Origin: an uncultured Lachnospiraceae bacterium
Lineage (GTDB): Bacteria; Bacillota; Clostridia; Lachnospirales; Lachnospiraceae
NCBI GenBank assembly: GCA_951802115.1
Contig: CATOPL010000001.1
Span: forward strand, 124,001-188,000
Reading direction: 5' to 3'
Length of the DNA: 64,000 nt
Shown here: positions 1 through 7,863 of the stretch, in pieces
Layout: the number at the start of each line of letters is the position of its first letter
Position numbering within the stretch: position 1 is the stretch's first letter
Notes under the pieces: model-generated
Seen by the model: only the letters and a program-made list of their open reading frames with translations
What the model was told of the DNA's origin: nothing
The model's database searches: none
Made by a program: the position numbers and the translations under genes

Positions 1-384
1 CAGCGTCATATAAATATCTGCATCTGTTCCAGGCGCTGTACGTACATTCAGGCGCGAAACCGCATAGACTGTCTCTGTTTCCATATCTCCGGAAAATTTC
101 TCCGGCATTGCCGCCGGCACCTCTGTCTGTTCTTCCGGTTCCGAATCTGATACTGTCATCTCGTCAACATTATCATTTTCCGGTTCGAATTCTCCGGATT
201 CTGTCTTTTGCTCCTCCTCTTTTGCAGAGCTTTCTTCTGCCGGATCTGATACAGACTCCGATACGTCTGCTTCTGCCTCCGGTTGTTCGGAAACCGCGCT
301 GTCTGCTCCGCAGGCAGCCATGAAAGCAGTTATTGCCAGCACCGTCAAAAATACTGCCAGCCTTTTTACAAAACTTTTGTACAT
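1..384 (-). CDS. SH3-domain lipoprotein, partial (runs off left edge)
   Basis: An open frame of 128 codons starts at ATG 384 and is still open at base 1, so the C-terminus lies outside the window. The N-terminus has KR-rich residues, a hydrophobic stretch and a lipobox ending in Cys25 (FMAAC), so the protein is predicted to be a lipoprotein. Residues 30-95 are a Glu/Ser/Pro-rich linker. The last visible residues (VYAVSRLNVRTAPGTDADIY) match the start of a bacterial SH3 domain, which usually binds peptidoglycan. The start sits 2 nt after the livF stop, and its ribosome site (GGGAG) lies inside the end of livF, so it is probably translated as the last gene of the Liv operon. Its role in amino acid uptake, if any, is unknown. 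Confidence 0.75.
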   Translation of the reverse strand, partial: MYKSFVKRLAVFLTVLAITAFMAACGADSAVSEQPEAEADVSESVSDPAEESSAKEEEQKTESGEFEPENDNVDEMTVSDSEPEEQTEVPAAMPEKFSGDMETETVYAVSRLNVRTAPGTDADIYMTL

Positions 385-386
385 GA

Positions 387-1097
387 CTATTCTCCCAGAT
401 AAGCCTTTTTCACAGACTCGTCGTCCAAAAGCTCCTGCGCTTTGCCCTCCAGTACGATCTTTCCGGTTTCCAGAACGTAACCTCTGTCAGCGATTGACAG
501 CGCTTTTTTTGCATTTTGCTCAACAAGAAGAACTGTGGTTCCGCCGGCACTGACCTGCTTGATAATATCAAAAATTTCATTTACAAAAATTGGAGAAAGC
601 CCCATGGATGGTTCATCCATCAGGATAATCCTTGGTTTGGACATAAGAGCTCTTCCCATGGCAAGCATCTGCTGTTCGCCGCCGGAAAGCGTACCCGCAA
701 GCTGATTTTTACGCTCTTCCAACCTCGGGAAACGCGTATACACCATCTTCAGAGAATCTTCAATTTCTTCCTTATTACTTCTTGTATAAGCTCCCATTTT
801 CAGGTTATGAAACACACTCAGAGAGGCAAAAACTCTTCTTCCTTCCGGCACATGCGCCATCCCATAGGACACAATCTTATGAGCAGGTGTCTTCGTAATG
901 TCCTTCCCTTCGAAGGTGACTGTTCCCGCCCTGGGTGAAAGCAGGCCCGAAACCGTATGAAGCGTTGTCGTTTTTCCCGCGCCGTTCGCTCCGATCAGCG
1001 CGATTACTTCTCCTTCGTTGACTTCAAAGGATATCCCCTTGATTGCCTGGATCATCCCGTAACAGACTTCCAGGTTCTTAACTTCAAGCATAGCCAT
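387..1097 (-). CDS. livF: Branched-chain amino acid ABC transporter, ATPase LivF
   Basis: Cytoplasmic ATPase of the high-affinity Leu/Ile/Val uptake system. The 236 residues are normal for LivF. Walker A (GANGAGKT) is at residues 36-43, the ABC signature (LSGGEQQ) at 137-143, and Walker B (ILMDEP) at 158-163; the HVPEGRRVF stretch near 82-90 is typical of LivF. GGAGG lies 8 nt before the ATG. It follows livG by 12 nt and is coupled to the lipoprotein gene downstream. With LivG it forms the ATPase pair under LivH/LivM. Substrate preference within the branched-chain or hydrophobic amino acids cannot be read from sequence. Confidence 0.95.
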   Translation of the reverse strand: MAMLEVKNLEVCYGMIQAIKGISFEVNEGEVIALIGANGAGKTTTLHTVSGLLSPRAGTVTFEGKDITKTPAHKIVSYGMAHVPEGRRVFASLSVFHNLKMGAYTRSNKEEIEDSLKMVYTRFPRLEERKNQLAGTLSGGEQQMLAMGRALMSKPRIILMDEPSMGLSPIFVNEIFDIIKQVSAGGTTVLLVEQNAKKALSIADRGYVLETGKIVLEGKAQELLDDESVKKAYLGE

Positions 1098-1109
1098 CTT
1101 CCGTTCCTC

Positions 1110-1874
1110 CTATTCCCCAAGATATGCTGTAATCACTTCCGGATTTTTCAGCACTTCGGAAGTATCCCCATTTGCCAGAACCTGCCCGAAATTCAATACA
1201 GTCAGCCTCTCGCAAATACCTGCCACCAGCTTCATATCATGTTCGATCAGAAGAATCGTCATATGGAATTCGTCGCGCACAAAACTGATCGTATCCATCA
1301 GCTCCTGCGTCTCATTGGGATTCATGCCCGCCGCCGGTTCGTCCAGAAGCAGAAGCTTCGGGTTCGTGGCAAGCGCACGGGCAATCTCCAGCTTTCTCTG
1401 CTTTCCATAAGGGAGATTGGAAGCCATATGCTCTGCTTCTTTTTCCAGTTCAAACACTTTCAGAATCTCCAGCGCGCGCTCATCCATCTCCCGCTCCGCT
1501 CTGCGGTATGCAGGAAGGCGAAGGATTCCCGTAAATGCAGAATAAGTATACTCTTTCTGGTTGTGTAATCCCACTTTTACATTGTCCAGCACTGTAAGCC
1601 CGGAAAAAAGCCGGATATTCTGGAATGTCCTTGCAATTCCCGATTTATTGATTTCTATATTACTTTTTCCGGTAATATCTTCTCCATCCAGATATATTTT
1701 CCCATCCGTAGGTTTATAGACGCCGGTCAGCAGATTGAATACGGTGGTTTTTCCTGCTCCGTTCGGCCCGATCAGGCCATAGAGTTGCCCCTGTTCAATC
1801 TTCAGATTAAAGTCGTCCACTGCGCGCAGACCGCCAAAAGAAATACCCAGATTTTTCACTTCCAGTAATGCCAT
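1110..1874 (-). CDS. livG: Branched-chain amino acid ABC transporter, ATPase LivG
   Basis: Second ATPase of the Liv importer, 254 residues. Walker A (GPNGAGKT) is at 36-43. The signature is the LivG variant LPYGKQRKLEIARA, and Walker B is LLLLDEPAAGMNP followed by the H-loop IEHDM. The GIARTFQNIRLF block near 77-90 is the usual LivG Q-loop region. GGAGG lies upstream of the ATG inside the end of livM; the livM stop and this start are 1 nt apart, so the two are translationally coupled. Confidence 0.95.
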   Translation of the reverse strand: MALLEVKNLGISFGGLRAVDDFNLKIEQGQLYGLIGPNGAGKTTVFNLLTGVYKPTDGKIYLDGEDITGKSNIEINKSGIARTFQNIRLFSGLTVLDNVKVGLHNQKEYTYSAFTGILRLPAYRRAEREMDERALEILKVFELEKEAEHMASNLPYGKQRKLEIARALATNPKLLLLDEPAAGMNPNETQELMDTISFVRDEFHMTILLIEHDMKLVAGICERLTVLNFGQVLANGDTSEVLKNPEVITAYLGE

Positions 1875-1875
1875 C

Positions 1876-2940
1876 CTATTGTTCCTCCTTCCCTTCTTTT
1901 GTCCGTCCCAGCAGTCTTTTTAAAGAAAAACGCTCTCTGAACGCCTTACCTGCCGGACTGGAGGTAAAGAGCATCATCGCAATCAGCACGATGGCATAGA
2001 TAAGCATCCGATAGTCATTCAGCGCTCTTAACAGTTCCGGAAGAAGCGTCAGCACCACCGCCGCGATAATGGAGCCGCGGATATTCCCAATCCCGCCCAG
2101 AACTACAAATACCAGCACCAGAATAGAAGTATTAAAACCGAATTTTGAGGCCTGCAAAGACGCCAGATTATGCGAATAGAGTACGCCTGCCGCCCCTGCA
2201 AGGGACGCAGAGACAGAAAACGCCATCAGCTTATACTTGGTAATATTGATGCCTACAGATTCTGCAGCGATCCGGTTATCGCGAATCGCACGGATTGCGC
2301 GTCCGTCCCGGGAATGGATCAGATTCAATACAATAAACAGCGTAACCAGAATCAGAAGAACACCGATTGTAAAACTGGAATCTTTCGGAGTGCCGGTAAT
2401 TCCCTGTGGCCCATTGATAATCACTTTGCCGTCTGCAGCCATTCCCAGAGACATTTTGTCTTTCATGGAAATGTGAATACCACTGCCATCAATGCCGATG
2501 AAAAAAACATTCATTACATTCTTTATGATCTCGCCAAATGCCAGTGTCACAATCGCGAGATAATCTCCCCGCAGGCGAAGTACCGGAATCCCGATCAGAA
2601 GTCCGAACACAGCAGCAGCAACAGCCCCCACCAGCAGCGCCAGAAGAATCCTTACACTGCCCACCGTGATCAAATCTTTCACACAGTTAGAAAAGAAAGC
2701 TCCTGCAAATGCCCCCACACACATAAAACCCGCATGACCAAGGCTCAGTTCTCCGGATATCCCGACCACCAGATTCAGAGAGACGGCCAGAACCACATAG
2801 ACGCACAACGGCACCAGCAGCCCCTGAAGCAGACTTGAGATCATCCCTGCCTTCAGCAATATTTCCACCATCAGATAGGCGACAATCACCATTCCATATG
2901 TAATCAGATTTTCTTTTGTCGTTTTATTCATATTTTTCAT
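1876..2940 (-). CDS. livM: Branched-chain amino acid ABC transporter, permease LivM
   Basis: Integral membrane subunit with eight or more hydrophobic helices. It carries the LivM hallmark GISGELSLGHAGFMCVGAFAGA and the cytoplasmic EAA-like loop GRAIRAIRDNRIAAESVGIN that contacts the ATPases. The frame is open from a GTG at 2949, but an AGGTG site fits the ATG at 2940 better; ATG 2931 is also possible. The stop of livH lies directly before it. It pairs with LivH to form the pore. Confidence 0.93.
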   Translation of the reverse strand: MKNMNKTTKENLITYGMVIVAYLMVEILLKAGMISSLLQGLLVPLCVYVVLAVSLNLVVGISGELSLGHAGFMCVGAFAGAFFSNCVKDLITVGSVRILLALLVGAVAAAVFGLLIGIPVLRLRGDYLAIVTLAFGEIIKNVMNVFFIGIDGSGIHISMKDKMSLGMAADGKVIINGPQGITGTPKDSSFTIGVLLILVTLFIVLNLIHSRDGRAIRAIRDNRIAAESVGINITKYKLMAFSVSASLAGAAGVLYSHNLASLQASKFGFNTSILVLVFVVLGGIGNIRGSIIAAVVLTLLPELLRALNDYRMLIYAIVLIAMMLFTSSPAGKAFRERFSLKRLLGRTKEGKEEQ

Positions 2941-2949
2941 CTTCCGCAC

Positions 2950-3834
2950 CTACACCTTCTCCTGTACGGCTTTGCCCAAAAGTCCGGTGGGTTTTACAAG
3001 CAGCACGATAATCAGAACCGCAAACACAATCGCATCCGCAAGCTGAGAGGAAATATACGCTCTGCCGAGAATCTCAATGACCCCCAGCAAAATCCCGCCG
3101 ATAAACGCGCCGGGAATCGAACCGATCCCTCCAAATACCGCGGCTACGAAAGCTTTGATACCGGGCATCGATCCCGTATATGGCGTCAAGGACGGGTATG
3201 AAGATAACAGAAGAATTCCGGCCACCGCCGCCAGTCCGGAACCAATAGCAAAAGTCAGCGCAATCGTCCCGTTTACATTGATTCCCATAAGTCTTGCCGC
3301 CCCTTTGTCCTCCGACACCGCCTGCATGGCCTGTCCTGCCTTTGTCTTGCTGATAAACAGCGTCAGACCTACCATAATCACTACACAGCTCACAATCGTC
3401 ACAATGGCTTCATCCGATATGACCAGCCCCCCACCTGCCAGCTGCAGGTCTCCAAAGGTAACTGCTGACTGAAAACTCTTGGGGTTGGAGCCAAAAATCA
3501 GAAGTACAACATTCTGCAGAAAATAGCTGACACCGATTGCCGTAATCAGCACCGCCAGAGGAGAAGCCGCTCCCAGAAGCGGACGATAGGCAATCGTTTC
3601 AATACAGATTCCCAGCACTGTACATACCACAATCGCCACCAGAATCGCTACAAACGGATTCATATTCAGGTTCAGCATCATAGTCAGGGCCGCATAGCCA
3701 CCTACCATAATGACATCGCCGTGGGCAAAATTCAGCATTTTGGCAATACCATACACCATGGTATAGCCCAGTGCGATTATGGCATATACACTACCGAGAC
3801 TGATGCCGTTGATTAAATAAGATAAAAAACTCAT
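2950..3834 (-). CDS. livH: Branched-chain amino acid ABC transporter, permease LivH
   Basis: Integral membrane permease of 294 residues, the usual LivH length. It shows GISLGSVYAIIALGYTMVYG at the N-terminus, MLNFAHGDVIMVGGY near 33-47, and the coupling loop SKTKAGQAMQAVSEDKGAARLMGIN. GAGGTG lies before the ATG. It is the first membrane gene after the binding protein and is separated from it by a perfect 10-bp hairpin at 3861-3884, which probably lowers its expression relative to the binding protein. Confidence 0.95.
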   Translation of the reverse strand: MSFLSYLINGISLGSVYAIIALGYTMVYGIAKMLNFAHGDVIMVGGYAALTMMLNLNMNPFVAILVAIVVCTVLGICIETIAYRPLLGAASPLAVLITAIGVSYFLQNVVLLIFGSNPKSFQSAVTFGDLQLAGGGLVISDEAIVTIVSCVVIMVGLTLFISKTKAGQAMQAVSEDKGAARLMGINVNGTIALTFAIGSGLAAVAGILLLSSYPSLTPYTGSMPGIKAFVAAVFGGIGSIPGAFIGGILLGVIEILGRAYISSQLADAIVFAVLIIVLLVKPTGLLGKAVQEKV

Positions 3835-3860
3835 GAGACACCTCGCTATATTTCAAAACA

Positions 3861-3884
3861 GGGGGGTTGCTTTTGCAACCCCCC
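3861..3884 (-). terminator. Intra-operon hairpin between Liv binding protein and livH
   Basis: GGGGGGTTGC, a 4-base loop, then GCAACCCCCC: a perfect 10-bp stem located 21 nt after the binding-protein stop and 26 nt before livH. On the minus strand it is followed only by TGTTTTG, so it is a weak or partial terminator, or an mRNA-end stabiliser. Such elements commonly keep binding proteins in excess over permeases. Confidence 0.6.
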
Positions 3885-3905
3885 ATTGGGTTCCGTAATT
3901 ATATT

Positions 3906-5171
3906 TTACATCCCGACGTAAACGCCGCCTTCGATCACAACTGCCTTCGGACTCTTGGACGGTTCTCCGTCCGCAGACCAGGTCATTCCGGAACCGGTCA
4001 GACCGTCTACCGTGATCTCTGTCATGGCTGTCTTCAGCGCATCGCAGATATCGGAAGCAGACATATCCGGCGTACAGCCTGCCTGCTCAAGAGCCGCCTT
4101 TATGATATAGATACCATCATAAGCGTCCGCCGCAAACTGGTTCGGTATTTCGCCATTATGCAGCTCGCCGTACTTGGCAACAAAATTCTTGGTCAGCTCG
4201 TCTTCTGCATCAGCGGAGAACGGAGTCAGAAGCATAACGCCTTCTGCCAGAGACGCGTCAAAACCTTCCACACCGCTTAAAATACCGTCCATGCCGTCCA
4301 CTCCGAACCACTTGGGAGCGAAGTTCATGCCCGCAGCCTGGGTGAATACCAGCGCTGCTTCATTATAGTAGAACGGAAGAAATACCAGATCTGCTCCGGA
4401 ATCCTTTGCCTTCTGAAGCTGTACAGAGAAATCAGTCTTACTGTCCGCCGTAAAGGCCTCGGAAGCGACGATCTCAAACGGCTGGTTTGCCGCCTCGGTT
4501 ACAAATGTCTCATAAATACCGGAAGAATACACATCCGAGCTGTCGTAGATGACCGCAACCTTCTCTGCCAGCCCGTTCTCGCCGATATACTGTGCGGACG
4601 CCGTACCCTGATCCGGGTCGGCAAAGCAAACACGGAACGCGTTTTCGCCGGAAATACAGTCAACCGCGGAACCTGACGGTGTCAGCAAGAACATATTATC
4701 TGCAGACGCCTCTGCTTCCACCGCGATACACGGAGCGGATGTAACCGTTCCGAGCAGAAGCTGCATCCCCCAGTCCTTCAGTGTATTATATGCATTCACG
4801 GATTTCTCCTGATCATGCTCGTCGTCCTGCGGATTGAACTCAATCTGATAACCATTGACACCGCCCGCCGCATTGATCTCATCAACCGCAATCTGAGCTG
4901 CGTTCATAACTGCGGTACCATAAGCAGAAGCCGCTCCCGTCATCGGTCCGATCGCACCGATCTTGAATGCACCACCATCTGCCGAAGCGCTTTCGGTTCC
5001 TTCGCTTTCAGTTCCGGTACTTTCTGTGCTTTCAGCCTCTGTACCGGCTTCTGTTCCTGCCGCAGATGCGTCAGAATCACCAGCGTCTGCATTATTGCTG
5101 CCGGAATTTCCGCAGGCTGTTGCAGAAACAGCAAGAACTGCCGCCAGGGAAAGACTAAGTAACTTTTTCAT
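3906..5171 (-). CDS. livJ: Branched-chain amino acid ABC transporter, substrate-binding lipoprotein
   Basis: Extracellular binding protein (Peripla_BP_6 fold) that captures amino acids for LivHMGF. The signal peptide MKKLLSLSLAAVLAVSATAC ends in a lipobox Cys, followed by an Asp/Glu/Ser/Thr-rich tether of about 45 residues. The mature domain starts at FKIGAIGPMTGAASAYG, typical of LivJ/LivK. The frame opens upstream at 5195, but GAGGAGG sits 8 nt before ATG 5171, and the signal peptide starts there. First gene of the operon, directly downstream of the promoter at 5232-5260. Ligand specificity is not certain; relatives bind Leu/Ile/Val or other small amides. Confidence 0.93.
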   Translation of the reverse strand: MKKLLSLSLAAVLAVSATACGNSGSNNADAGDSDASAAGTEAGTEAESTESTGTESEGTESASADGGAFKIGAIGPMTGAASAYGTAVMNAAQIAVDEINAAGGVNGYQIEFNPQDDEHDQEKSVNAYNTLKDWGMQLLLGTVTSAPCIAVEAEASADNMFLLTPSGSAVDCISGENAFRVCFADPDQGTASAQYIGENGLAEKVAVIYDSSDVYSSGIYETFVTEAANQPFEIVASEAFTADSKTDFSVQLQKAKDSGADLVFLPFYYNEAALVFTQAAGMNFAPKWFGVDGMDGILSGVEGFDASLAEGVMLLTPFSADAEDELTKNFVAKYGELHNGEIPNQFAADAYDGIYIIKAALEQAGCTPDMSASDICDALKTAMTEITVDGLTGSGMTWSADGEPSKSPKAVVIEGGVYVGM

Positions 5172-5198
5172 AATCATTTCCTCCTCTATATACAATAA

Positions 5199-5231
5199 GA
5201 TATCCGATACAAAAAGAATGTATCGGATATC
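5199..5231 (-). promoter_or_regulatory. 12-bp inverted repeat at the Liv transcription start
   Basis: GATATCCGATAC and GTATCGGATATC are perfect inverted copies separated by 9 bases. The repeat begins directly after the -10 box of the Liv promoter and covers the expected start site, which is where a repressor operator would lie. It would also form a stable hairpin near the 5' end of the mRNA, or end transcripts of the upstream NlpC gene. I cannot tell which. Confidence 0.55.
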
Positions 5232-5260
5232 ATGATAAACATTGAAATTCAGTTTGTCAA
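5232..5260 (-). promoter_or_regulatory. Promoter of the Liv operon
   Basis: Minus strand: TTGACA (5255-5260), 17 bases, TATCAT (5232-5237). The -35 is perfect and the -10 matches 5 of 6 bases of the vegetative consensus. It lies 61 bases upstream of the binding-protein ATG. Confidence 0.75.
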
Positions 5261-5304
5261 TTCATTTTTCGACTTTTCCAAATTTTTTGCAGTTTTACGG
5301 GCTT

Positions 5305-6582
5305 TTACCAGTACCTTCGAATGCCCAGTATACTTCGGTAATACATATTTGTCACTTTGATGCCGCTCGACGGCGTACTTGCATGTACAATCTGGTTATT
5401 CCCTATGTAAATACCTACATGTCCCTGATAGCAGACAACGTCTCCCGGCTGCTTGTCCGAATCACTGACCGCTCTGCCGCCGCCCGCCAGAGAACTGGAC
5501 TGACGCGGCGTCGAAATACCAAAATGCGCATGTACCAGATTTACAAATCCGGAGCAGTCCGTACCGTTTGTCAGGCTGTTCCCGCCAAGAACATATGGGC
5601 GCCCTACGAACTGAAGACCGTAGGAAGCAATCGATCCGCCTCCGCCCGAAGAACTGCTTCCTCCAGATGCTCCGGAAGAACTACCGCCCCCTGAGGAACC
5701 GGTAGAACCGCTGTCGGAACTCCCCGACGAACCCGTGGACGAACCTGACGAGCCGTCTCCGGACGAACCTCCGTTTCCCATGGCCCCATCACCGGAATTG
5801 CCGTTTGACGGTTTTGACGAATTTTTTGCAGCCGCTTTTGCCGCTGCCGCCGCCCGTGCCGCTTCTTCCTGAAGTCTTTTGATCTGTGTATTCTGTTCTT
5901 TGATCCGCTGCTGATATTCGCTGGCTTTCGCTCTTGCAGCGCTCAAAAGGCTGTTAAAATTCTCCACCTCTGTCTGTTTCTTTGCAATCATCGACTGTAG
6001 GTTAGCCTTTTCCTCTTCAAGCTGCTCCTGCATTTCCAGAAGTTCAGATTTCTCTTCCTCAAGCCTTTTCTGAAGATCAATCACCGCCTGTTTGGCTGCT
6101 TTATATTCATCCAGAAGCCGGTTATCATACTCCTGAAGTTCTTCTGCATAATCTACTTTGTTCATCAGCTCCGCCATACTGTCTGAAGTCAGCAGAAGCT
6201 CCAGATAGCTCTCACTGCCTGCTTCATAAAGGTACTGAATCCGCAGTTTCATAGCTTCATACTGCTGCTCTTCTGTTGCCTTTGCTTCTTCATATGCGAT
6301 CTGAGCCTCTTCAATCTGGACTTCCTTGTCTGCCAGATCACTCTCCAGTACCGCAATATTCAGGAGGGTCTCTGTAAGCTCGTCGTTCAATCCGCTGATT
6401 TCACTGCTGAGCGCACTTTTTTTACCTTCCAGCCCGCTGATCTGAGACTGAATATTTTTCAGCTCTTTTTCATTTTGTGATTTCTGACTCTGCAGACTTT
6501 TAATATTTGAAGCCGACGCAGAAATGCCGGAAACCCATATCAGTGCCGCCAGAAATATGCACCCTGTTTTCTTCCACCTCAT
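5305..6582 (-). CDS. Secreted NlpC/P60 peptidoglycan hydrolase with coiled-coil N-terminus
   Basis: A 425-residue exported protein. A signal peptide (about 1-26) precedes a long PcsB/CwlO-like coiled coil (about 27-250) rich in Glu, Gln, Lys and Leu. Residues 254-317 are an almost pure Gly/Ser linker. Residues 318-425 form the NlpC/P60 domain: the catalytic Cys343 in TDCSGF, His388 in GHVGIY and His400 in IVHAS are all present. The family cuts D-Glu-diamino-acid stem peptides during cell division or wall growth, often under control of FtsEX acting on the coiled coil. GGAGG lies 8 nt before the ATG. Single gene with its own promoter (6602-6630). Confidence 0.92.
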   Translation of the reverse strand: MRWKKTGCIFLAALIWVSGISASASNIKSLQSQKSQNEKELKNIQSQISGLEGKKSALSSEISGLNDELTETLLNIAVLESDLADKEVQIEEAQIAYEEAKATEEQQYEAMKLRIQYLYEAGSESYLELLLTSDSMAELMNKVDYAEELQEYDNRLLDEYKAAKQAVIDLQKRLEEEKSELLEMQEQLEEEKANLQSMIAKKQTEVENFNSLLSAARAKASEYQQRIKEQNTQIKRLQEEAARAAAAAKAAAKNSSKPSNGNSGDGAMGNGGSSGDGSSGSSTGSSGSSDSGSTGSSGGGSSSGASGGSSSSGGGGSIASYGLQFVGRPYVLGGNSLTNGTDCSGFVNLVHAHFGISTPRQSSSLAGGGRAVSDSDKQPGDVVCYQGHVGIYIGNNQIVHASTPSSGIKVTNMYYRSILGIRRYW

Positions 6583-6601
6583 CTATATAACCTCCAGTCT
6601 C

Positions 6602-6630
6602 AGGATAGCACAAAACACGTTCCTTTTCAA
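6602..6630 (-). promoter_or_regulatory. Promoter of the NlpC/P60 gene
   Basis: Minus strand: TTGAAA (6625-6630), 17 bases, TATCCT (6602-6607), with an extended -10 TG dinucleotide. The ATG lies about 20 nt downstream of the -10. Confidence 0.6.
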
Positions 6631-6784
6631 CTGCTTATTAACCGCTGATGTCAAACGACCGCAGTCAGCCGCTGCCAATTCCATCCGGTCTGCACAGTAA
6701 ACGAAATAAACGCTCCGGCACTGTCACATTTTACAGCCGCCTATTTTAAGCCGAGACAGAAATGACTCGCAGTACCACAAGTAT

Positions 6785-7825
6785 TCAGTAAACTGCATGA
6801 ACGCTATCCTGAGATATGATCAACACTTCCGTCACCCGCTGTTGCTCAAGCCAGGAAGGAATATCTGCACGAAAATACCTCGGATCCAGAACCGTGATAT
6901 CCCGATAATGCGCTGTCAGAAACGGAATCAGACAATTAGCGAAAGAATCCTTCAGAACCACCAGATGTCCCTTCTCCTGATTGGTCCGAATCTGTATTAC
7001 CGGATGATTTCCATCCAGAAAAAAACGGTAGGCATCTTCTGATTCCAGCAGGTCGTCCTGATACAAGCCTGATCTTTGCGACTCTCCCAAATCGTAGACC
7101 ACACTGCATATGATTCCCGGATCATACAGCTCAATTACATCCTGCTGTTTTGCATAGTGGATCCTGCCGTAATGAGTTCCCAAAAAATTTTCTTTCTGTA
7201 CACTTTTCTTCACAGACTCAAGCGGCACGGGAATGATTCCCCGCTCTTCTGCCCACGCCTCGTACGCATACCATGCGCCGCGCATTGTCCAGTGATGATC
7301 TGTCCGATAATATATATATTCATCACGGTGGCTGTACAGGTTTTCCCATACTGCATCTTTTTTCACTGAAAACTTAACCGGATATGGTACTTTTTCCGTC
7401 AAAACAGCGCCTGCCGCCGGCACATGAATGCGACTGACCTTCTCTTTTCCATATTGCTCCGTCATCAGAGCTTCCATCCTGTCCCAGTCCGCAGTCGCAG
7501 TATTTTCAGAAAACAGAAAATCATCTTTCCCAAGATATATTCCGTCGATTTCCTTCTTTCCCAAAAGGATCTCACATCGGGTTTTCATGCTGACCCACTG
7601 GTCTCTTGCCGGAAACTGATCGGTAAGCCATTCCTCATATGTATGCTCATAGCTGCCATCCAGTACAGCATTGAGCTTCCATTTTGGTTTCTGCACCAGC
7701 ATCCGTTTTTCCCATTCTGAATAAAGCCGATCCTCCTGTAAAAGATCTGCCGCCCACATACCGCATAAAAACAACAGAAATGCGGCACATATTGTCATTT
7801 CTTTTTTTATTTTTCTCTGACTCAT
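6785..7825 (-). CDS. DHHW-family membrane-anchored protein (AlgJ/AlgX-like)
   Basis: 346 residues with one N-terminal membrane anchor (about 9-27) and an extracellular SGNH-like domain. DHHW is at 176-179, giving the Asp176 and His178 expected in the AlgJ/AlgX/PatB family, and LKDSFAN supplies the likely nucleophile Ser294. Partners of MBOAT proteins in this family take an acetyl group passed across the membrane and place it on a surface glycan. It lies 38 nt after the MBOAT gene, supporting that role; the glycan is unknown. Confidence 0.82.
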   Translation of the reverse strand: MSQRKIKKEMTICAAFLLFLCGMWAADLLQEDRLYSEWEKRMLVQKPKWKLNAVLDGSYEHTYEEWLTDQFPARDQWVSMKTRCEILLGKKEIDGIYLGKDDFLFSENTATADWDRMEALMTEQYGKEKVSRIHVPAAGAVLTEKVPYPVKFSVKKDAVWENLYSHRDEYIYYRTDHHWTMRGAWYAYEAWAEERGIIPVPLESVKKSVQKENFLGTHYGRIHYAKQQDVIELYDPGIICSVVYDLGESQRSGLYQDDLLESEDAYRFFLDGNHPVIQIRTNQEKGHLVVLKDSFANCLIPFLTAHYRDITVLDPRYFRADIPSWLEQQRVTEVLIISQDSVHAVY

Positions 7826-7863
7826 ATGCCCTCGGTGAACAAAAAACAGCGTGCTGTCTGTTT

